Shown here piece after piece: positions 15,001 through 33,000 of a DNA stretch of 64,000 nt. The translations under genes were made by a program, and so were the position numbers. Position 1 is the first letter of the stretch. Every line of letters begins with the position of its first letter. Origin of the DNA: Nemertoderma westbladi (Eukaryota; Xenacoelomorpha; Nemertodermatida; Nemertodermatidae); NCBI GenBank assembly GCA_032718475.1, contig JAUCBJ010009078.1, positions 1 to 64,000 on the forward strand. The letters are read 5' to 3'. The notes beneath the pieces are model-generated. The model made no database searches, was not told the origin of the DNA, and was given only the letters and a program-made list of their open reading frames with translations.

Positions 15001-17963
15001 TATACTATAATACACCCTGTAGTTACCACGTAGAGCCTATACTATACTATAATACATCCTGTAGTTACCACGTAGAACGAACCTGTACTATAATACATCC
15101 TGTAGATACCACGTAGAACGAACCCGTACTATAATATAATACATCCTGTAGTTACCACGTAGAACGAACCCGTACTATAATACATCCTGTAGTTACCACG
15201 TAGAGCCTATACTATACTATAATACACCCTGTAGTTACCACGTAGAGCCTATACTATACTATAATACATCCTGTAGTTACCACGTAGAACGAACCTGTAC
15301 TATAATACATCCTGTAGTTACCACGTAGAACCTATACTATACTATAATACATCCTGTAGTTACCACGTAGAACCTATACTATAATACATCCTGTAGTTAC
15401 CACGTAGAACCTATACTATACTATAATACATCCTGTAGTTACCACGTAGAACCTATACTATAATACATCCTGTAGTTACCACGTAGAACCTATACTATAA
15501 TACATCCTGTAGTTACCACGTAGAACCTATACTATACTATAATACATCCTGTAGTTACCACGTAGAACGAACCCGTACTATAATACATCCTGTAGTTACC
15601 ACGTAGAACGAACCCGTACTATAATACATCCTGTAGTTACCACGTAGAACCTATACTATACTATAATACATCCTGTAGTTACCACGTAGAACCTATACTA
15701 TACTATAATACATCCTGTAGTTACCACGTAGAACCTATACTATACTATAATACATCCTGTAGTTACCACGTAGAACCTATACTATACTATAATACATCCT
15801 GTAGTTACCACGTAGAACCTATACTATACTATAATACATCCTGTAGTTACCACGTAGAACGAACCCGTACTATAATACATCCTGTAGTTACCACGTAGAA
15901 CGAACCCGTACTATAATATAATACATCCTGTAGTTACCACGTAGAACGAACCCGTACTATAATACATCCTGTAGTTACCACGTAGAGCCTATACTATACT
16001 ATAATACACCCTGTAGTTACCACGTAGAGCCTATACTATACTATAATACATCCTGTAGTTACCACGTAGAACGAACCTGTACTATAATACATCCTGTAGT
16101 TACCACGTAGAGCCTATACTATACTATAATACATCCTGTAGTTACCACGTAGAACGAACCTGTACTATAATACATCCTGTAGTTACCACGTAGAGCCTAT
16201 ACTATACTATAATACATCCTGTAGTTACCACGTAGAACGAACCTGTACTATAATACATCCTGTAGTTACCACGTAGAGCCTATACTATACTATAATACAT
16301 CCTGTAGTTACCACGTAGAGCCTATACTATACTATAATACATCCTGTAGTTACCACGTAGAGCCTATACTATACTATAATACATCCTGTAGTTACCACGT
16401 CGAGCCTATACTATACTATAATACACCCTGTAGTTACCACGTAGAGCCTATACTATACTATAATACATCCTGTAGTTACCACGTAGAGCCTATACTATAC
16501 TATAATACACCCTGTAGTTACCACGTAGAGCCTATACTATACTATAATACATCCTGTAGTTACCACGTAGAACCTATACTATACTATAATACATCCTGTA
16601 GTTACCACGTAGAGCCTATACTATACTATAATACATCCTGTAGTTACCACGTAGAGCCTATACTATACTATAATACATCCTGTAGTTACCACGTAGAACC
16701 TATACTATACTATAATACATCCTGTAGTTACCACGTAGAACGAACCTGTACTATAATACATCCTGTAGTTACCACGTAGAGCCTATACTATACTATAATA
16801 CATCCTGTAGTTACCACGTAGAGCCTATACTATACTATAATACATCCTGTAGTTACCACGTAGAACGAACCTGTACTATAATACATCCTGTAGTTACCAC
16901 GTAGAGCCTATACTATACTATAATACACCCTGTAGTTACCACGTAGAACCTATACTATAATACATCCTGTAGTTACCACGTAGAGCCTATACTATACTAT
17001 AATACATCCTGTAGTTACCACGTAGAACCTATACTATACTATAATACATCCTGTAGTTACCACGTAGAGCCTATACTATAATACATCCTGTAGTTACCAC
17101 GTAGAACGAACCTGTACTATAATACATCCTGTAGTTACCACGTAGAACCTATACTATACTATAATACATCCTGTAGTTACCACGTAGAACCTATACTATA
17201 CTATAATACATCCTGTAGTTACCACGTAGAGCCTATACTATACTATAATACATCCTGTAGTTACCACGTAGAGCCTATACTATACTATAATACATCCTGT
17301 AGTTACCACGTAGAACCTATACTATACTATAATACATCCTGTAGTTACCACGTAGAACCTATACTATACTATAATACATCCTGTAGTTACCACGTAGAGC
17401 CTATACTATACTATAATACATCCTGTAGTTACCACGTAGAGCCTATACTATAATACATCCTGTAGTTACCACGTAGAACCTATACTATACTATAATACAT
17501 CCTGTAGTTACCACGTAGAACGAACCTGTACTATAATACATCCTGTAGTTACCACGTAGAACCTATACTATACTATAATACATCCTGTAGTTACCACGTA
17601 GAACGAACCTGTACTATAATACATCCTGTAGTTACCACGTAGAACCTATACTATAATACATCCTGTAGTTACCACGTAGAGCCTATACTATACTATACTA
17701 TAATACATCCTGTAGTTACCACGTAGAACGAACCTGTACTATAATACATCCTGTAGTTACCACGTAGAACGAACCTGTACTATAATACATCCTGTAGTTA
17801 CCACGTAGAACCTATACTATACTATAATACATCCTGTAGTTACCACGTAGAACCTATACTATACTATAATACATCCTGTAGTTACCACGTAGAGCCTATA
17901 CTATACTATAATACATCCTGTAGTTACCACGTAGAGCCTATACTATACTATAATACATCCTGT

Positions 17964-18063
17964 NNNNNNNNNNNNNNNNNNNNNNNNNNNNNNNNNNNNN
18001 NNNNNNNNNNNNNNNNNNNNNNNNNNNNNNNNNNNNNNNNNNNNNNNNNNNNNNNNNNNNNNN
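17964..18063. other. 100-N assembly gap
   Basis: Exactly 100 N characters interrupt the satellite. A round number of this kind is normally a scaffolding placeholder for a gap of unknown size, so the true array length is unknown. Satellite of the same type lies on both sides. Confidence 0.97.
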
Positions 18064-21000
18064 GTAGTTACCATGTAGAACCTATACTATAATACATCCT
18101 GTAGTTACCACGTAGAACGAACCTGTACTATAATACATCCTGTAGTTACCACGTAGAGCCTATACTATACTATAATACATCCTGTAGTTACCACGTAGAG
18201 CCTATACTATAATACATCCTGTAGTTACCACGTAGAACCTATACTATACTATAATACATCCTGTAGTTACCACGTAGAACGAACCTGTACTATAATACAT
18301 CCTGTAGTTACCACGTAGAACCTATACTATACTATAATACATCCTGTAGTTACCACGTAGAACGAACCTGTACTATAATACATCCTGTAGTTACCACGTA
18401 GAACCTATACTATAATACATCCTGTAGTTACCACGTAGAGCCTATACTATACTATACTATAATACATCCTGTAGTTACCACGTAGAACGAACCTGTACTA
18501 TAATACATCCTGTAGTTACCACGTAGAACGAACCTGTACTATAATACATCCTGTAGTTACCACGTAGAACCTATACTATACTATAATACATCCTGTAGTT
18601 ACCACGTAGAACCTATACTATACTATAATACATCCTGTAGTTACCACGTAGAGCCTATACTATACTATAATACATCCTGTAGTTACCACGTAGAGCCTAT
18701 ACTATACTATAATACATCCTGTAGTTACCACGTAGAGCCTATACTATACTATAATACATCCTGTAGTTACCACGTAGAGCCTATACTATACTATAATACA
18801 TCCTGTAGTTACCATGTAGAACCTATACTATAATACATCCTGTAGTTACCACGTAGAGCCTATACTATACTATAATACATCCTGTAGTTACCACGTAGAG
18901 CCTATACTATACTATAATACATCCTGTAGTTACCACGTAGAGCCTATACTATACTATAATACACCCTGTAGTTACCACGTAGAACGAACCCGTACTATAA
19001 TATAATACATCCTGTAGTTACCACGTAGAACCTATACTATACTATAATACATCCTGTAGTTACCACGTAGAGCCTATACTATACTATAATACATCCTGTA
19101 GTTACCACGTAGAACCTATACTATAATACATCCTGAAGTTACCACGTAGAGCCTATACTATACTATAATACACCCTGTAGTTACCACGTAGAGCCTATAC
19201 TATACTATAATACATCCTGTAGTTACCACGTAGAACCTATACTATAATACATCCTGTAGTTACCACGTAGAGCCTATACTATACTATAATACACCCTGTA
19301 GTTACCACGTAGAGCCTATACTATACTATAATACATCCTGTAGTTACCACGTAGAACCTATACTATAATACATCCTGTAGTTACCACGTAGAGCCTATAC
19401 TATACTATAATACATCCTGTAGTTACCACGTAGAGCCTATACTATACTATAATACATCCTGTAGTTACCACGTAGAACCTATACTATAATACATCCTGTA
19501 GTTACCACGTAGAGCCTATACTATACTATAATACACCCTGTAGTTACCACGTAGAGCCTATACTATACTATAATACATCCTGTAGTTACCACGTAGAACC
19601 TATACTATAATACATCCTGTAGTTACCACGTAGAGCCTATACTATACTATAATACACCCTGTAGTTACCACGTAGAGCCTATACTATACTATAATACATC
19701 CTGTAGTTACCACGTAGAACCTATACTATAATACATCCTGTAGTTACCACGTAGAGCCTATACTATAATACATCCTGTAGTTACCACGTAGAGCCTATAC
19801 TATAATACATCCTGTAGTTACCACGTAGAGCCTATACTATAATACATCCTGTAGTTACCACGTAGAGCCTATACTATAATACATTCTGTAGTTACCACGT
19901 AGAGCCTATACTATACTATAATACATCCTGTAGTTACCACGTAGAACCTATACTATACTATAATACATCCTGTAGTTACCACGTAGAACCTATACTATAC
20001 TATAATACATCCTGTAGTTACCACGTAGAGCCTATACTATAATACATCCTGTAGTTACCACGTAGAGCCTATACTATAATACATCCTGTAGTTACCACGT
20101 AGAGCCTATACTATAATACATCCTGTAGTTACCACGTAGAACGAACCCGTACTATACTATAATACATCCTGTAGTTACCACGTAGAGCCTATACTATACT
20201 ATAATACACCCTGTAGTTACCACGTAGAGCCTATACTATACTATAATACATCCTGTAGTTACCACGTAGAACCTATACTATAATACATCCTGTAGTTACC
20301 ACGTAGAGCCTATACTATAATACATCCTGTAGTTACCACGTAGAGCCTATACTATAATACATCCTGTAGTTACCACGTAGAGCCTATACTATAATACATC
20401 CTGTAGTTACCACGTAGAGCCTATACTATAATACATTCTGTAGTTACCACGTAGAGCCTATACTATACTATAATACATCCTGTAGTTACCACGTAGAACC
20501 TATACTATACTATAATACATCCTGTAGTTACCACGTAGAACCTATACTATACTATAATACATCCTGTAGTTACCACGTAGAGCCTATACTATAATACATC
20601 CTGTAGTTACCACGTAGAGCCTATACTATAATACATCCTGTAGTTACCACGTAGAGCCTATACTATAATACATCCTGTAGTTACCACGTAGAGCCTATAC
20701 TATAATACACCCTGTAGTTACCACGTAGAACCTATACTATACTATAATACACCCTGTAGTTACCACGTAGAGCCTATACTATACTATAATACATCCTGTA
20801 GTTACCACGTAGAACGAACCTGTACTATAATACATCCTGTAGTTACCACGTAGAACGAACCTGTACTATAATACATCCTGTAGTTACCACGTAGAGCCTA
20901 TACTATACTATAATACATCCTGTAGTTACCACGTAGAGCCTATACTATACTATAATACATCCTGTAGTTACCACGTAGAGCCTATACTATACTATAATAC

Positions 21001-24000
21001 ATCCTGTAGTTACCACGTAGAGCCTATACTATAATACACCCTGTAGTTACCACGTAGAGCCTATACTATAATACATCCTGTAGTTACCACGTAGAGCCTA
21101 TACTATAATACACCCTGTAGTTACCACGTAGAACCTATACTATAATACATCCTGTAGTTACCACGTAGAGCCTATACTATAATACATCCTGTAGTTACCA
21201 CGTAGAGCCTATACTATACTACATCCTGTAGTTACCACGTAGAACGAACCTGTACTATAATACATCCTGTAGTTACCACGTAGAGCGAACCTATACTATA
21301 ATACATCCTGTAGTTACCACGTAGAACCTATACTATAATACATCCTGTAGTTACCACGTAGAGCCTATACTATACTACATCCTGTAGTTACCACGTAGAG
21401 CCTATACTATACTACATCCTGTAGTTACCACGTAGAACGAACCTATACTATAATACATCCTGTAGTTACCACGTAGAGCCTATACTATACTATAATACAT
21501 CCTGTAGTTACCACGTAGAACCTATACTATACTATAATACATCCTGTAGTTACCACGTAGAGCCTATACTATACTATAATACATCCTGTAGTTACCACGT
21601 AGAGCCTATACTATACTATAATACATCCTGTAGTTACCACGTAGAGCCTATACTATACTATAATACATCCTGTAGTTACCACGTAGAACCTATACTATAC
21701 TATAATACATCCTGTAGTTACCACGTAGAGCCTATACTATACTATACTACATCCTGTAGTTACCACGTAGAGCCTATACTATACTATAATACATCCTGTA
21801 GTTACCACGTAGAGCCTATACTATACTATAATACATCCTGTAGTTACCACGTAGAACCTATACTATACTATAATACATCCTGTAGTTACCACGTAGAGCC
21901 TATACTATACTATACTACATCCTGTAGTTACCACGTAGAACCTATACTATACTATAATACATCCTGTAGTTACCACGTAGAGCCTATACTATAATACATC
22001 CTGTAGTTACCACGTAGAGCCTATACTATAATACATCCTGTAGTTACCACGTAGAGCCTATACTATAATACATCCTGTAGTTACCACGTAGAGCCTATAC
22101 TATAATACATTCTGTAGTTACCACGTAGAGCCTATACTATACTATAATACATCCTGTAGTTACCACGTAGAGCCTATACTATACTATAATACATCCTGTA
22201 GTTACCACGTAGAGCCTATACTATAATACATCCTGTAGTTACCACGTAGAGCCTATACTATAATACATTCTGTAGTTACCACGTAGAGCCTATACTATAC
22301 TATAATACATCCTGTAGTTACCGCGTAGAACCTATACTATAATACATCCTGTAGTTACCACGTAGAACCTATACTATACTATACTACATCCTGTAGTTAC
22401 CACGTAGAACCTATACTATACTATAATACATCCTGTAGTTACCACGTAGAACCTATACTATAATACATCCTGTAGTTACCATGTAGAGCCTATACTATAC
22501 TATACTACATCCTGTAGTTACCACGTAGAGCCTATACTATACTATAATACATCCTGTAGTTACCACGTAGAACCTATACTATAATACATCCTGTAGTTAC
22601 CACGTAGAGCCTATACTATACTATAATACATCCTGTAGTTACCACGTAGAGCCTATACTATAATACATCCTGTAGTTACCACGTAGAACGAACCTATACT
22701 ATAATACATCCTGTAGTTACCACGTAGAGCCTATACTATACTATAATACATCCTGTAGTTACCACGTAGAGCCTATACTATAATACATCCTGTAGTTACC
22801 ACGTAGAACGAACCTATACTATAATACATCCTGTAGTTACCACGTAGAGCCTATACTATACTATAATACATCCTGTAGTTACCACGTAGAGCCTATACTA
22901 TAATACATCCTGTAGTTACCATGTAGAACCTATACTATAATACATCCTGTAGTTACCACGTAGAGCCTATACTATACTATAATACATCCTGTAGTTACCA
23001 CGTAGAGCCTATACTATAATACATCCTGTAGTTACCATGTAGAACCTATACTATAATACATCCTGTAGTTACCACGTAGAGCCTATACTATAATACATCC
23101 TGTAGTTACCACGTAGAACGAACCTGTACTATAATACATCCTGTAGTTACCACGTAGAACCTATACTATAATACATCCTGTAGTTACCACGTAGAACCTA
23201 TACTATACTATACTACATCCTGTAGTTACCACGTAGAACCTATACTATACTATAATACATCCTGTAGTTACCACGTAGAACGAACCTATACTATAATACA
23301 TCCTGTAGTTACCACGTAGAACCTATACTATACTATACTACATCCTGTAGTTACCACGTAGAGCCTATACTATACTATAATACATCCTGTAGTTACCACG
23401 TAGAACCTATACTATACTATAATACATCCTGTAGTTACCACGTAGAACGAACCTGTACTATAATACATCCTGTAGTTACCACGTAGAGCGAACCTGTACT
23501 ATAATACATCCTGTAGTTACCACGTAGAGCCTATACTATACTATAATACATCCTGTAGTTACCACGTAGAGCCTATACTATAATACATCCTGTAGTTACC
23601 ACGTAGAACCTATACTATACTATACTACATCCTGTAGTTACCACGTAGAACCTATACTATACTATAATACATCCTGTAGTTACCACGTAGAGCCTATACT
23701 ATACTATAATACATCCTGTAGTTACCACGTAGAACGAACCTATACTATAATACATCCTGTAGTTACCACGTAGAGCCTATACTATACTATAATACATCCT
23801 GTAGTTACCACGTAGAACGAACCTATACTATAATACATCCTGTAGTTACCACGTAGAGCCTATACTATACTATACTACATCCTGTAGTTACCACGTAGAA
23901 CGAACCTATACTATAATACATCCTGTAGTTACCACGTAGAGCCTATACTATACTATACTACATCCTGTAGTTACCACGTAGAACGAACCTATACTATAAT

Positions 24001-27000
24001 ACATCCTGTAGTTACCACGTAGAGCCTATACTATACTATAATACATCCTGTAGTTACCACGTAGAACCTATACTATAATACATCCTGTAGTTACCACGTA
24101 GAACCTATACTATACTATACTACATCCTGTAGTTACCACGTAGAGCCTATACTATACTATAATACATCCTGTAGTTACCACGTAGAACGAACCTATACTA
24201 TAATACATCCTGTAGTTACCACGTAGAACCTATACTATACTATACTACATCCTGTAGTTACCACGTAGAACCTATACTATACTATAATACATCCTGTAGT
24301 TACCACGTAGAGCCTATACTATACTATAATACATCCTGTAGTTACCACGTAGAGCCTATACTATACTATAATACATCCTGTAGTTACCACGTAGAACCTA
24401 TACTATACTATAATACATCCTGTAGTTACCACGTAGAGCCTATACTATACTATAATACATCCTGTAGTTACCACGTAGAGCCTATACTATACTATAATAC
24501 ATCCTGTAGTTACCACGTAGAACCTATACTATACTATAATACATCCTGTAGTTACCACGTAGAACGAACCTATACTATAATACATCCTGTAGTTACCACG
24601 TAGAGCCTATACTATACTATAATACATCCTGTAGTTACCACGTAGAACCTATACTATACTATAATACATCCTGTAGTTACCACGTAGAACGAACCTATAC
24701 TATAATACATCCTGTAGTTACCACGTAGAACCTATACTATACTATACTACATCCTGTAGTTACCACGTAGAACCTATACTATACTATAATACATCCTGTA
24801 GTTACCACGTAGAGCCTATACTATACTATAATACATCCTGTAGTTACCACGTAGAACCTATACTATACTATAATACATCCTGTAGTTACCACGTAGAGCC
24901 TATACTATACTATAATACATCCTGTAGTTACCACGTAGAGCCTATACTATACTATAATACATCCTGTAGTTACCACGTAGAACCTATACTATACTATACT
25001 ACATCCTGTAGTTACCACGTAGAGCCTATACTACTAATACATCCTGTAGTTACCACGTAGAACCTATACTATACTATAATACATCCTGTAGTTACCACGT
25101 AGAACCTATACTATACTATAATACATCCTGTAGTTACCACGTAGAGCCTATACTATACTATAATACATCCTGTAGTTACCACGTAGAACCTATACTATAC
25201 TATAATACATCCTGTAGTTACCACGTAGAGCCTATACTATACTATAATACATCCTGTAGTTACCACGTAGAGCCTATACTATACTATAATACATCCTGTA
25301 GTTACCACGTAGAACCTATACTATACTATACTACATCCTGTAGTTACCACGTAGAGCCTATACTATAATACATCCTGTAGTTACCACGTAGAACCTATAC
25401 TATACTATAATACATCCTGTAGTTACCACGTAGAGCCTATACTATACTATAATACATCCTGTAGTTACCACGTAGAACCTATACTATACTATAATACATC
25501 CTGTAGTTACCACGTAGAGCCTATACTATACTATAATACATCCTGTAGTTACCACGTAGAACCTATACTATACTATAATACATCCTGTAGTTACCACGTA
25601 GAGCCTATACTATACTATAATACATCCTGTAGTTACCACGTAGAACCTATACTATACTATACTACATCCTGTAGTTACCACGTAGAGCAACTATACTATA
25701 ATACATCCTGTAGTTACCACGTAGAACCTATACTATACTATAATACATCCTGTAGTTACCACGTAGAACCTATACTATACTATAATACATCCTGTAGTTA
25801 CCACGTAGAACCTATACTATAATACATCCTGTAGTTACCACGTAGAGCCTATACTATAATACATCCTGTAGTTACCACGTAGAACCTATACTATACTATA
25901 CTACATCCTGTAGTTACCACGTAGAGCCTATACTATAATACATCCTGTAGTTACCACGTAGAACCTATACTATACTATAATACATCCTGTAGTTACCACG
26001 TAGAGCCTATACTATACTATAATACATCCTGTAGTTACCACGTAGAACCTATACTATAATACATCCTGTAGTTACCACGTAGAGCCTATACTATAATACA
26101 TCCTGTAGTTACCACGTAGAACCTATACTATACTATACTACATCCTGTAGTTACCACGTAGAGCCTATACTATAATACATCCTGTAGTTACCACGTAGAA
26201 CCTATACTATACTATAATACATCCTGTAGTTACCACGTAGAACCTATACTATACTATACTACATCCTGTAGTTACCACGTAGAGCCTATACTATAATACA
26301 TCCTGTAGTTACCACGTAGACCTATACTATACTATAATACATCCTGTAGTTACCACGTAGAACCTATACTATACTATAATACATCCTGTAGTTACCACGT
26401 AGAACCTATACTATAATACATCCTGTAGTTACCACGTAGAGACCTATACTATAATACATCCTGTAGTTACCACGTAGAGCCTATACTATACTATAATACA
26501 TCCTGTAGTTACCACGTAGAGCCTATACTATACTATAATACATCCTGTAGTTACCACGTAGAACGAACCTATACTATAATACATCCTGTAGTTACCACGT
26601 AGAACCTATACTATACTATAATACATCCTGTAGTTACCACGTAGAGCCTATACTATACTATAATACATCCTGTAGTTACCACGTAGAGCCTATACTATAA
26701 TACATCCTGTAGTTACCACGTAGAACCTATACTATAATACATCCTGTAGTTACCACGTAGAGCCTATACTATAATACATCCTGTAGTTACCACGTAGAGC
26801 CTATACTATAATACATCCTGTAGTTACCACGTAGAACCTATACTATAATACATCCTGTAGTTACCACGTAGAGCCTATACTATACTATAATACATCCTGT
26901 AGTTACCACGTAGAACCTATACTATACTATATACATCCTGTAGTTACCACGTAGAACCTATACTATAATACATCCTGTAGTTACCACGTAGAACCTATAC

Positions 27001-30000
27001 TATAATACATCCTGTAGTTACCACGTAGAACCTATACTATACTATACTACATCCTGTAGTTACCACGTAGAGCCTATACTATAATACATCCTGTAGTTAC
27101 CACGTAGAACCTATACTATACTATAATACATCCTGTAGTTACCACGTAGAACCTATACTATACTATAATACATCCTGTAGTTACCACGTAGAGCCTATAC
27201 TATACTATAATACATCCTGTAGTTACCACGTAGAACCTATACTATACTATAATACATCCTGTAGTTACCACGTAGAACCTATACTATACTATACTACATC
27301 CTGTAGTTACCACGTAGAGCCTATACTATAATACATCCTGTAGTTACCACGTAGAACCTATACTATACTATAATACATCCTGTAGTTACCACGTAGAACC
27401 TATACTATACTATAATACATCCTGTAGTTACCACGTAGAACCTATACTATACTATACTACATCCTGTAGTTACCACGTAGAGCCTATACTATACTATAAT
27501 ACATCCTGTAGTTACCACGTAGAGCCTATACTATACTATAATACATCCTGTAGTTACCACGTAGAGCTCTATACTATAATACATCCTGTAGTTACCACGT
27601 AGAACCTATACTATACTATAATACATCCTGTAGTTACCACGTAGAACCTATACTATACTATAATACATCCTGTAGTTACCACGTAGAGCCTATACTATAC
27701 ATACATCCTGTAGTTACCACGTAGAACCTATACTATACTATAATACATCCTGTAGTTACCACGTAGAGCCTATACTATAATACATCCTGTAGTTACCACG
27801 TAGAACCTATACTATAATACATCCTGTAGTTACCACGTAGAACCTATACTATACTATACTACATCCTGTAGTTACCACGTAGAGCCTATACTATACTATA
27901 ATACATCCTGTAGTTACCACGTAGAGCCTATACTATACATACATCCTGTAGTTACCACGTAGAGCCTATACTATACTATACTACATCCTGTAGTTACCAC
28001 GTAGAGCCTATACTATACATACATCCTGTAGTTACCACGTAGAGCCTATACTATAATACATCCTGTAGTTACCACGTAGAACCTATACTATAATACATCC
28101 TGTAGTTACCACGTAGAACCTATACTATACTATACTACATCCTGTAGTTACCACGTAGAGCCTATACTATACTATAATACATCCTGTAGTTACCACGTAG
28201 AGCCTATACTATACTATAATACATCCTGTAGTTACCACGTAGAGCTCTATACTATAATACATCCTGTAGTTACCACGTAGAACCTATACTATACTATAAT
28301 ACATCCTGTAGTTACCACGTAGAACCTATACTATACTATACTACATCCTGTAGTTACCACGTAGAGCCTATACTTACTATATACATCCTGTAGTTACCAC
28401 GTAGAACCTATACTATACTATAATACATCCTGTAGTTACCACGTAGAACCTATACTATAATACATCCTGTAGTTACCACGTAGAGCCTATACTATACTAT
28501 AATACATCCTGTAGTTACCACGTAGAACCTATACTATACTATACTACATCCTGTAGTTACCACGTAGAGCCTATACTATACTATAATACATCCTGTAGTT
28601 ACCACGTAGAGCCTATACTATACTATAATACATCCTGTAGTTACCACGTAGAACCTATACTATACTATACTACATCCTGTAGTTACCACGTAGAGCCTAT
28701 ACTATACTATAATACATCCTGTAGTTACCACGTAGAGCCTATACTATACTATAATACATCCTGTAGTTACCACGTAGAGCCTATACTATACTATAATACA
28801 TCCTGTAGTTACCACGTAGAGCCTATACTATACTATAATACATCCTGTAGTTACCACGTAGAGCCTATACTATAATACATCCTGTAGTTACCACGTAGAA
28901 CCTATACTATACTATAATACATCCTGTAGTTACCACGTAGAGCCTATACTATAATACATCCTGTAGTTACCACGTAGAGCCTATACTATAATACATCCTG
29001 TAGTTACCACGTAGAACCTATACTATACTATACTACATCCTGTAGTTACCACGTAGAGCCTATACTATACTATAATACATCCTGTAGTTACCACGTAGAG
29101 CCTATACTATACTATAATACATCCTGTAGTTACCACGTAGAGCCTATACTATAATACATCCTGTAGTTACCACGTAGAACCTATACTATAATACATCCTG
29201 TAGTTACCACGTAGAGCCTATACTATACTATAATACATCCTGTAGTTACCACGTAGAGCCTATACTATAATACATCCTGTAGTTACCACGTAGAACCTAT
29301 ACTATACTATAATACATCCTGTAGTTACCACGTAGAGCCTATACTATAATACATCCTGTAGTTACCACGTAGAGCCTATACTATAATACATCCTGTAGTT
29401 ACCACGTAGAACCTATACTATACTATACTACATCCTGTAGTTACCACGTAGAGCCTATACTATACTATAATACATCCTGTAGTTACCACGTAGAGCCTAT
29501 ACTATACTATAATACATCCTGTAGTTACCACGTAGAGCCTATACTATACTATAATACATCCTGTAGTTACCACGTAGAGCCTATACTATAATACATCCTG
29601 TAGTTACCACGTAGAGCCTATACTATAATACATCCTGTAGTTACCACGTAGAACCTATACTATACTATACTACATCCTGTAGTTACCACGTAGAGCCTAT
29701 ACTATACTATAATACATCCTGTAGTTACCACGTAGAGCCTATACTATACTATAATACATCCTGTAGTTACCACGTAGAGCCTATACTATACTATAATACA
29801 TCCTGTAGTTACCACGTAGAGCCTATACTATACTATAATACATCCTGTAGTTACCACGTAGAGCCTATACTATACTATAATACATCCTGTAGTTACCACG
29901 TAGAACCTATACTATACTATACTACATCCTGTAGTTACCACGTAGAGCCTATACTATACTATAATACATCCTGTAGTTACCACGTAGAGCCTATACTATA

Positions 30001-33000
30001 CTATAATACATCCTGTAGTTACCACGTAGAGCCTATACTATACTATAATACATCCTGTAGTTACCACGTAGAACCTATACTATACTATAATACATCCTGT
30101 AGTTACCACGTAGAACGAACCCGTACTATAATACATCCTGTAGTTACCACGTAGAACCTATACTATAATACATCCTGTAGTTACCACGTAGAGCCTATAC
30201 TATACTATAATACATCCTGTAGTTACCACGTAGAGCCTATACTATAATACATCCTGTAGTTACCACGTAGAACCTATACTATACTATAATACATCCTGTA
30301 GTTACCACGTAGAGCCTATACTATAATACATCCTGTAGTTACCACGTAGAGCCTATACTATACTATAATACATCCTGTAGTTACCACGTAGAGCCTATAC
30401 TATACTATAATACATCCTGTAGTTACCACGTAGAGCCTATACTATACTATAATACATCCTGTAGTTACCACGTAGAGCCTATACTATACTATAATACATC
30501 CTGTAGTTACCACGTAGAGCCTATACTATACTATAATACATCCTGTAGTTACCACGTAGAACCTATACTATACTATAATACATCCTGTAGTTACCACGTA
30601 GAGCCTATACTATACTATAATACATCCTGTAGTTACCACGTAGAACCTATACTATACTATAATACATCCTGTAGTTACCACGTAGAGCCTATACTATACT
30701 ATAATACATCCTGTAGTTACCACGTAGAGCCTATACTATACTATAATACATCCTGTAGTTACCACGTAGAACCTATACTATACTATAATACATCCTGTAG
30801 TTACCACGTAGAGCCTATACTATAATACATCCTGTAGTTACCACGTAGAACCTATACTATACTATAATACATCCTGTAGTTACCACGTAGAGCCTATACT
30901 ATACTATAATACATCCTGTAGTTACCACGTAGAGCCTATACTATAATACATCCTGTAGTTACCACGTAGAACCTATACTATACTATAATACATCCTGTAG
31001 TTACCACGTAGAGCCTATACTATAATACATCCTGTAGTTACCACGTAGAGCCTATACTATACTATAATACATCCTGTAGTTACCACGTAGAGCCTATACT
31101 ATACTATAATACATCCTGTAGTTACCACGTAGAGCCTATACTATACTATAATACATCCTGTAGTTACCACGTAGAGCCTATACTATACTATAATACATCC
31201 TGTAGTTACCACGTAGAACCTATACTATACTATAATACATCCTGTAGTTACCACGTAGAGCCTATACTATACTATAATACATCCTGTAGTTACCACGTAG
31301 AACCTATACTATACTATAATACATCCTGTAGTTACCACGTAGAGCCTATACTATACTATAATACATCCTGTAGTTACCACGTAGAGCCTATACTATACTA
31401 TAATACATCCTGTAGTTACCACGTAGAACCTATACTATACTATAATACATCCTGTAGTTACCACGTAGAGCCTATACTATACTATAATACATCCTGTAGT
31501 TACCACGTAGAGCCTATACTATAATACATCCTGTAGTTACCACGTAGAGCCTATACTATACTATAATACATCCTGTAGTTACCACGTAGAACGAACCCGT
31601 ACTATAATACATCCTGTAGTTACCACGTAGAGCCTATACTATACTATAATACACCCTGTAGTTACCACGTAGAACCTATACTATACTATAATACATCCTG
31701 TAGTTACCACGTAGAGCCTATACTATACTATAATACACCCTGTAGTTACCACGTAGAACCTATACTATACTATAATACATCCTGTAGTTACCACGTAGAG
31801 CCTATACTATACTATAATACATCCTGTAGTTACCACGTAGAGCCTATACTATACTATAATACATCCTGTAGTTACCACGTAGAACCTATACTATACTATA
31901 ATACATCCTGTAGTTACCACGTAGAGCCTATACTATACTATAATACATCCTGTAGTTACCACGTAGAGCCTATACTATAATACATCCTGTAGTTACCACG
32001 TAGAACCTATACTATACTATAATACATCCTGTAGTTACCACGTAGAGCCTATACTATAATACATCCTGTAGTTACCACGTAGAGCCTATACTATACTATA
32101 ATACATCCTGTAGTTACCACGTAGAACCTATACTATACTATAATACATCCTGTAGTTACCACGTAGAGCCTATACTATACTATAATACATCCTGTAGTTA
32201 CCACGTAGAGCCTATACTATACTATAATACATCCTGTAGTTACCACGTAGAACCTATACTATACTATAATACATCCTGTAGTTACCACGTAGAACCTATA
32301 CTATACTATAATACATCCTGTAGTTACCACGTAGAACCTATACTATACTATAATACATCCTGTAGTTACCACGTAGAGCCTATACTATACTATAATACAT
32401 CCTGTAGTTACCACGTAGAACCTATACTATACTATAATACATCCTGTAGTTACCACGTAGAACCTATACTATACTATAATACATCCTGTAGTTACCACGT
32501 AGAACCTATACTATACTATAATACATCCTGTAGTTACCACTTAGAACCTATACTATACTATAATACATCCTGTAGTTACCACGTAGAACCTATACTATAC
32601 TATAATACATCCTGTAGTTACCACGTAGAACCTATACTATACTATAATACATCCTGTAGTTACCACGTAGAGCCTATACTATACTATAATACATCCTGTA
32701 GTTACCACGTAGAACCTATACTATACTATAATACATCCTGTAGTTACCACGTAGAACCTATACTATAATACATCCTGTAGTTACCACGTAGAGCCTATAC
32801 TATACTATAATACACCCTGTAGTTACCACGTAGAGCCTATACTATAATACATCCTGTAGTTACCACGTAGAACCTATACTATACTATAATACATCCTGTA
32901 GTTACCACGTAGAACCTATACTATAATACATCCTGTAGTTACCACGTAGAGCCTATACTATACTATAATACACCCTGTAGTTACCACGTAGAGCCTATAC

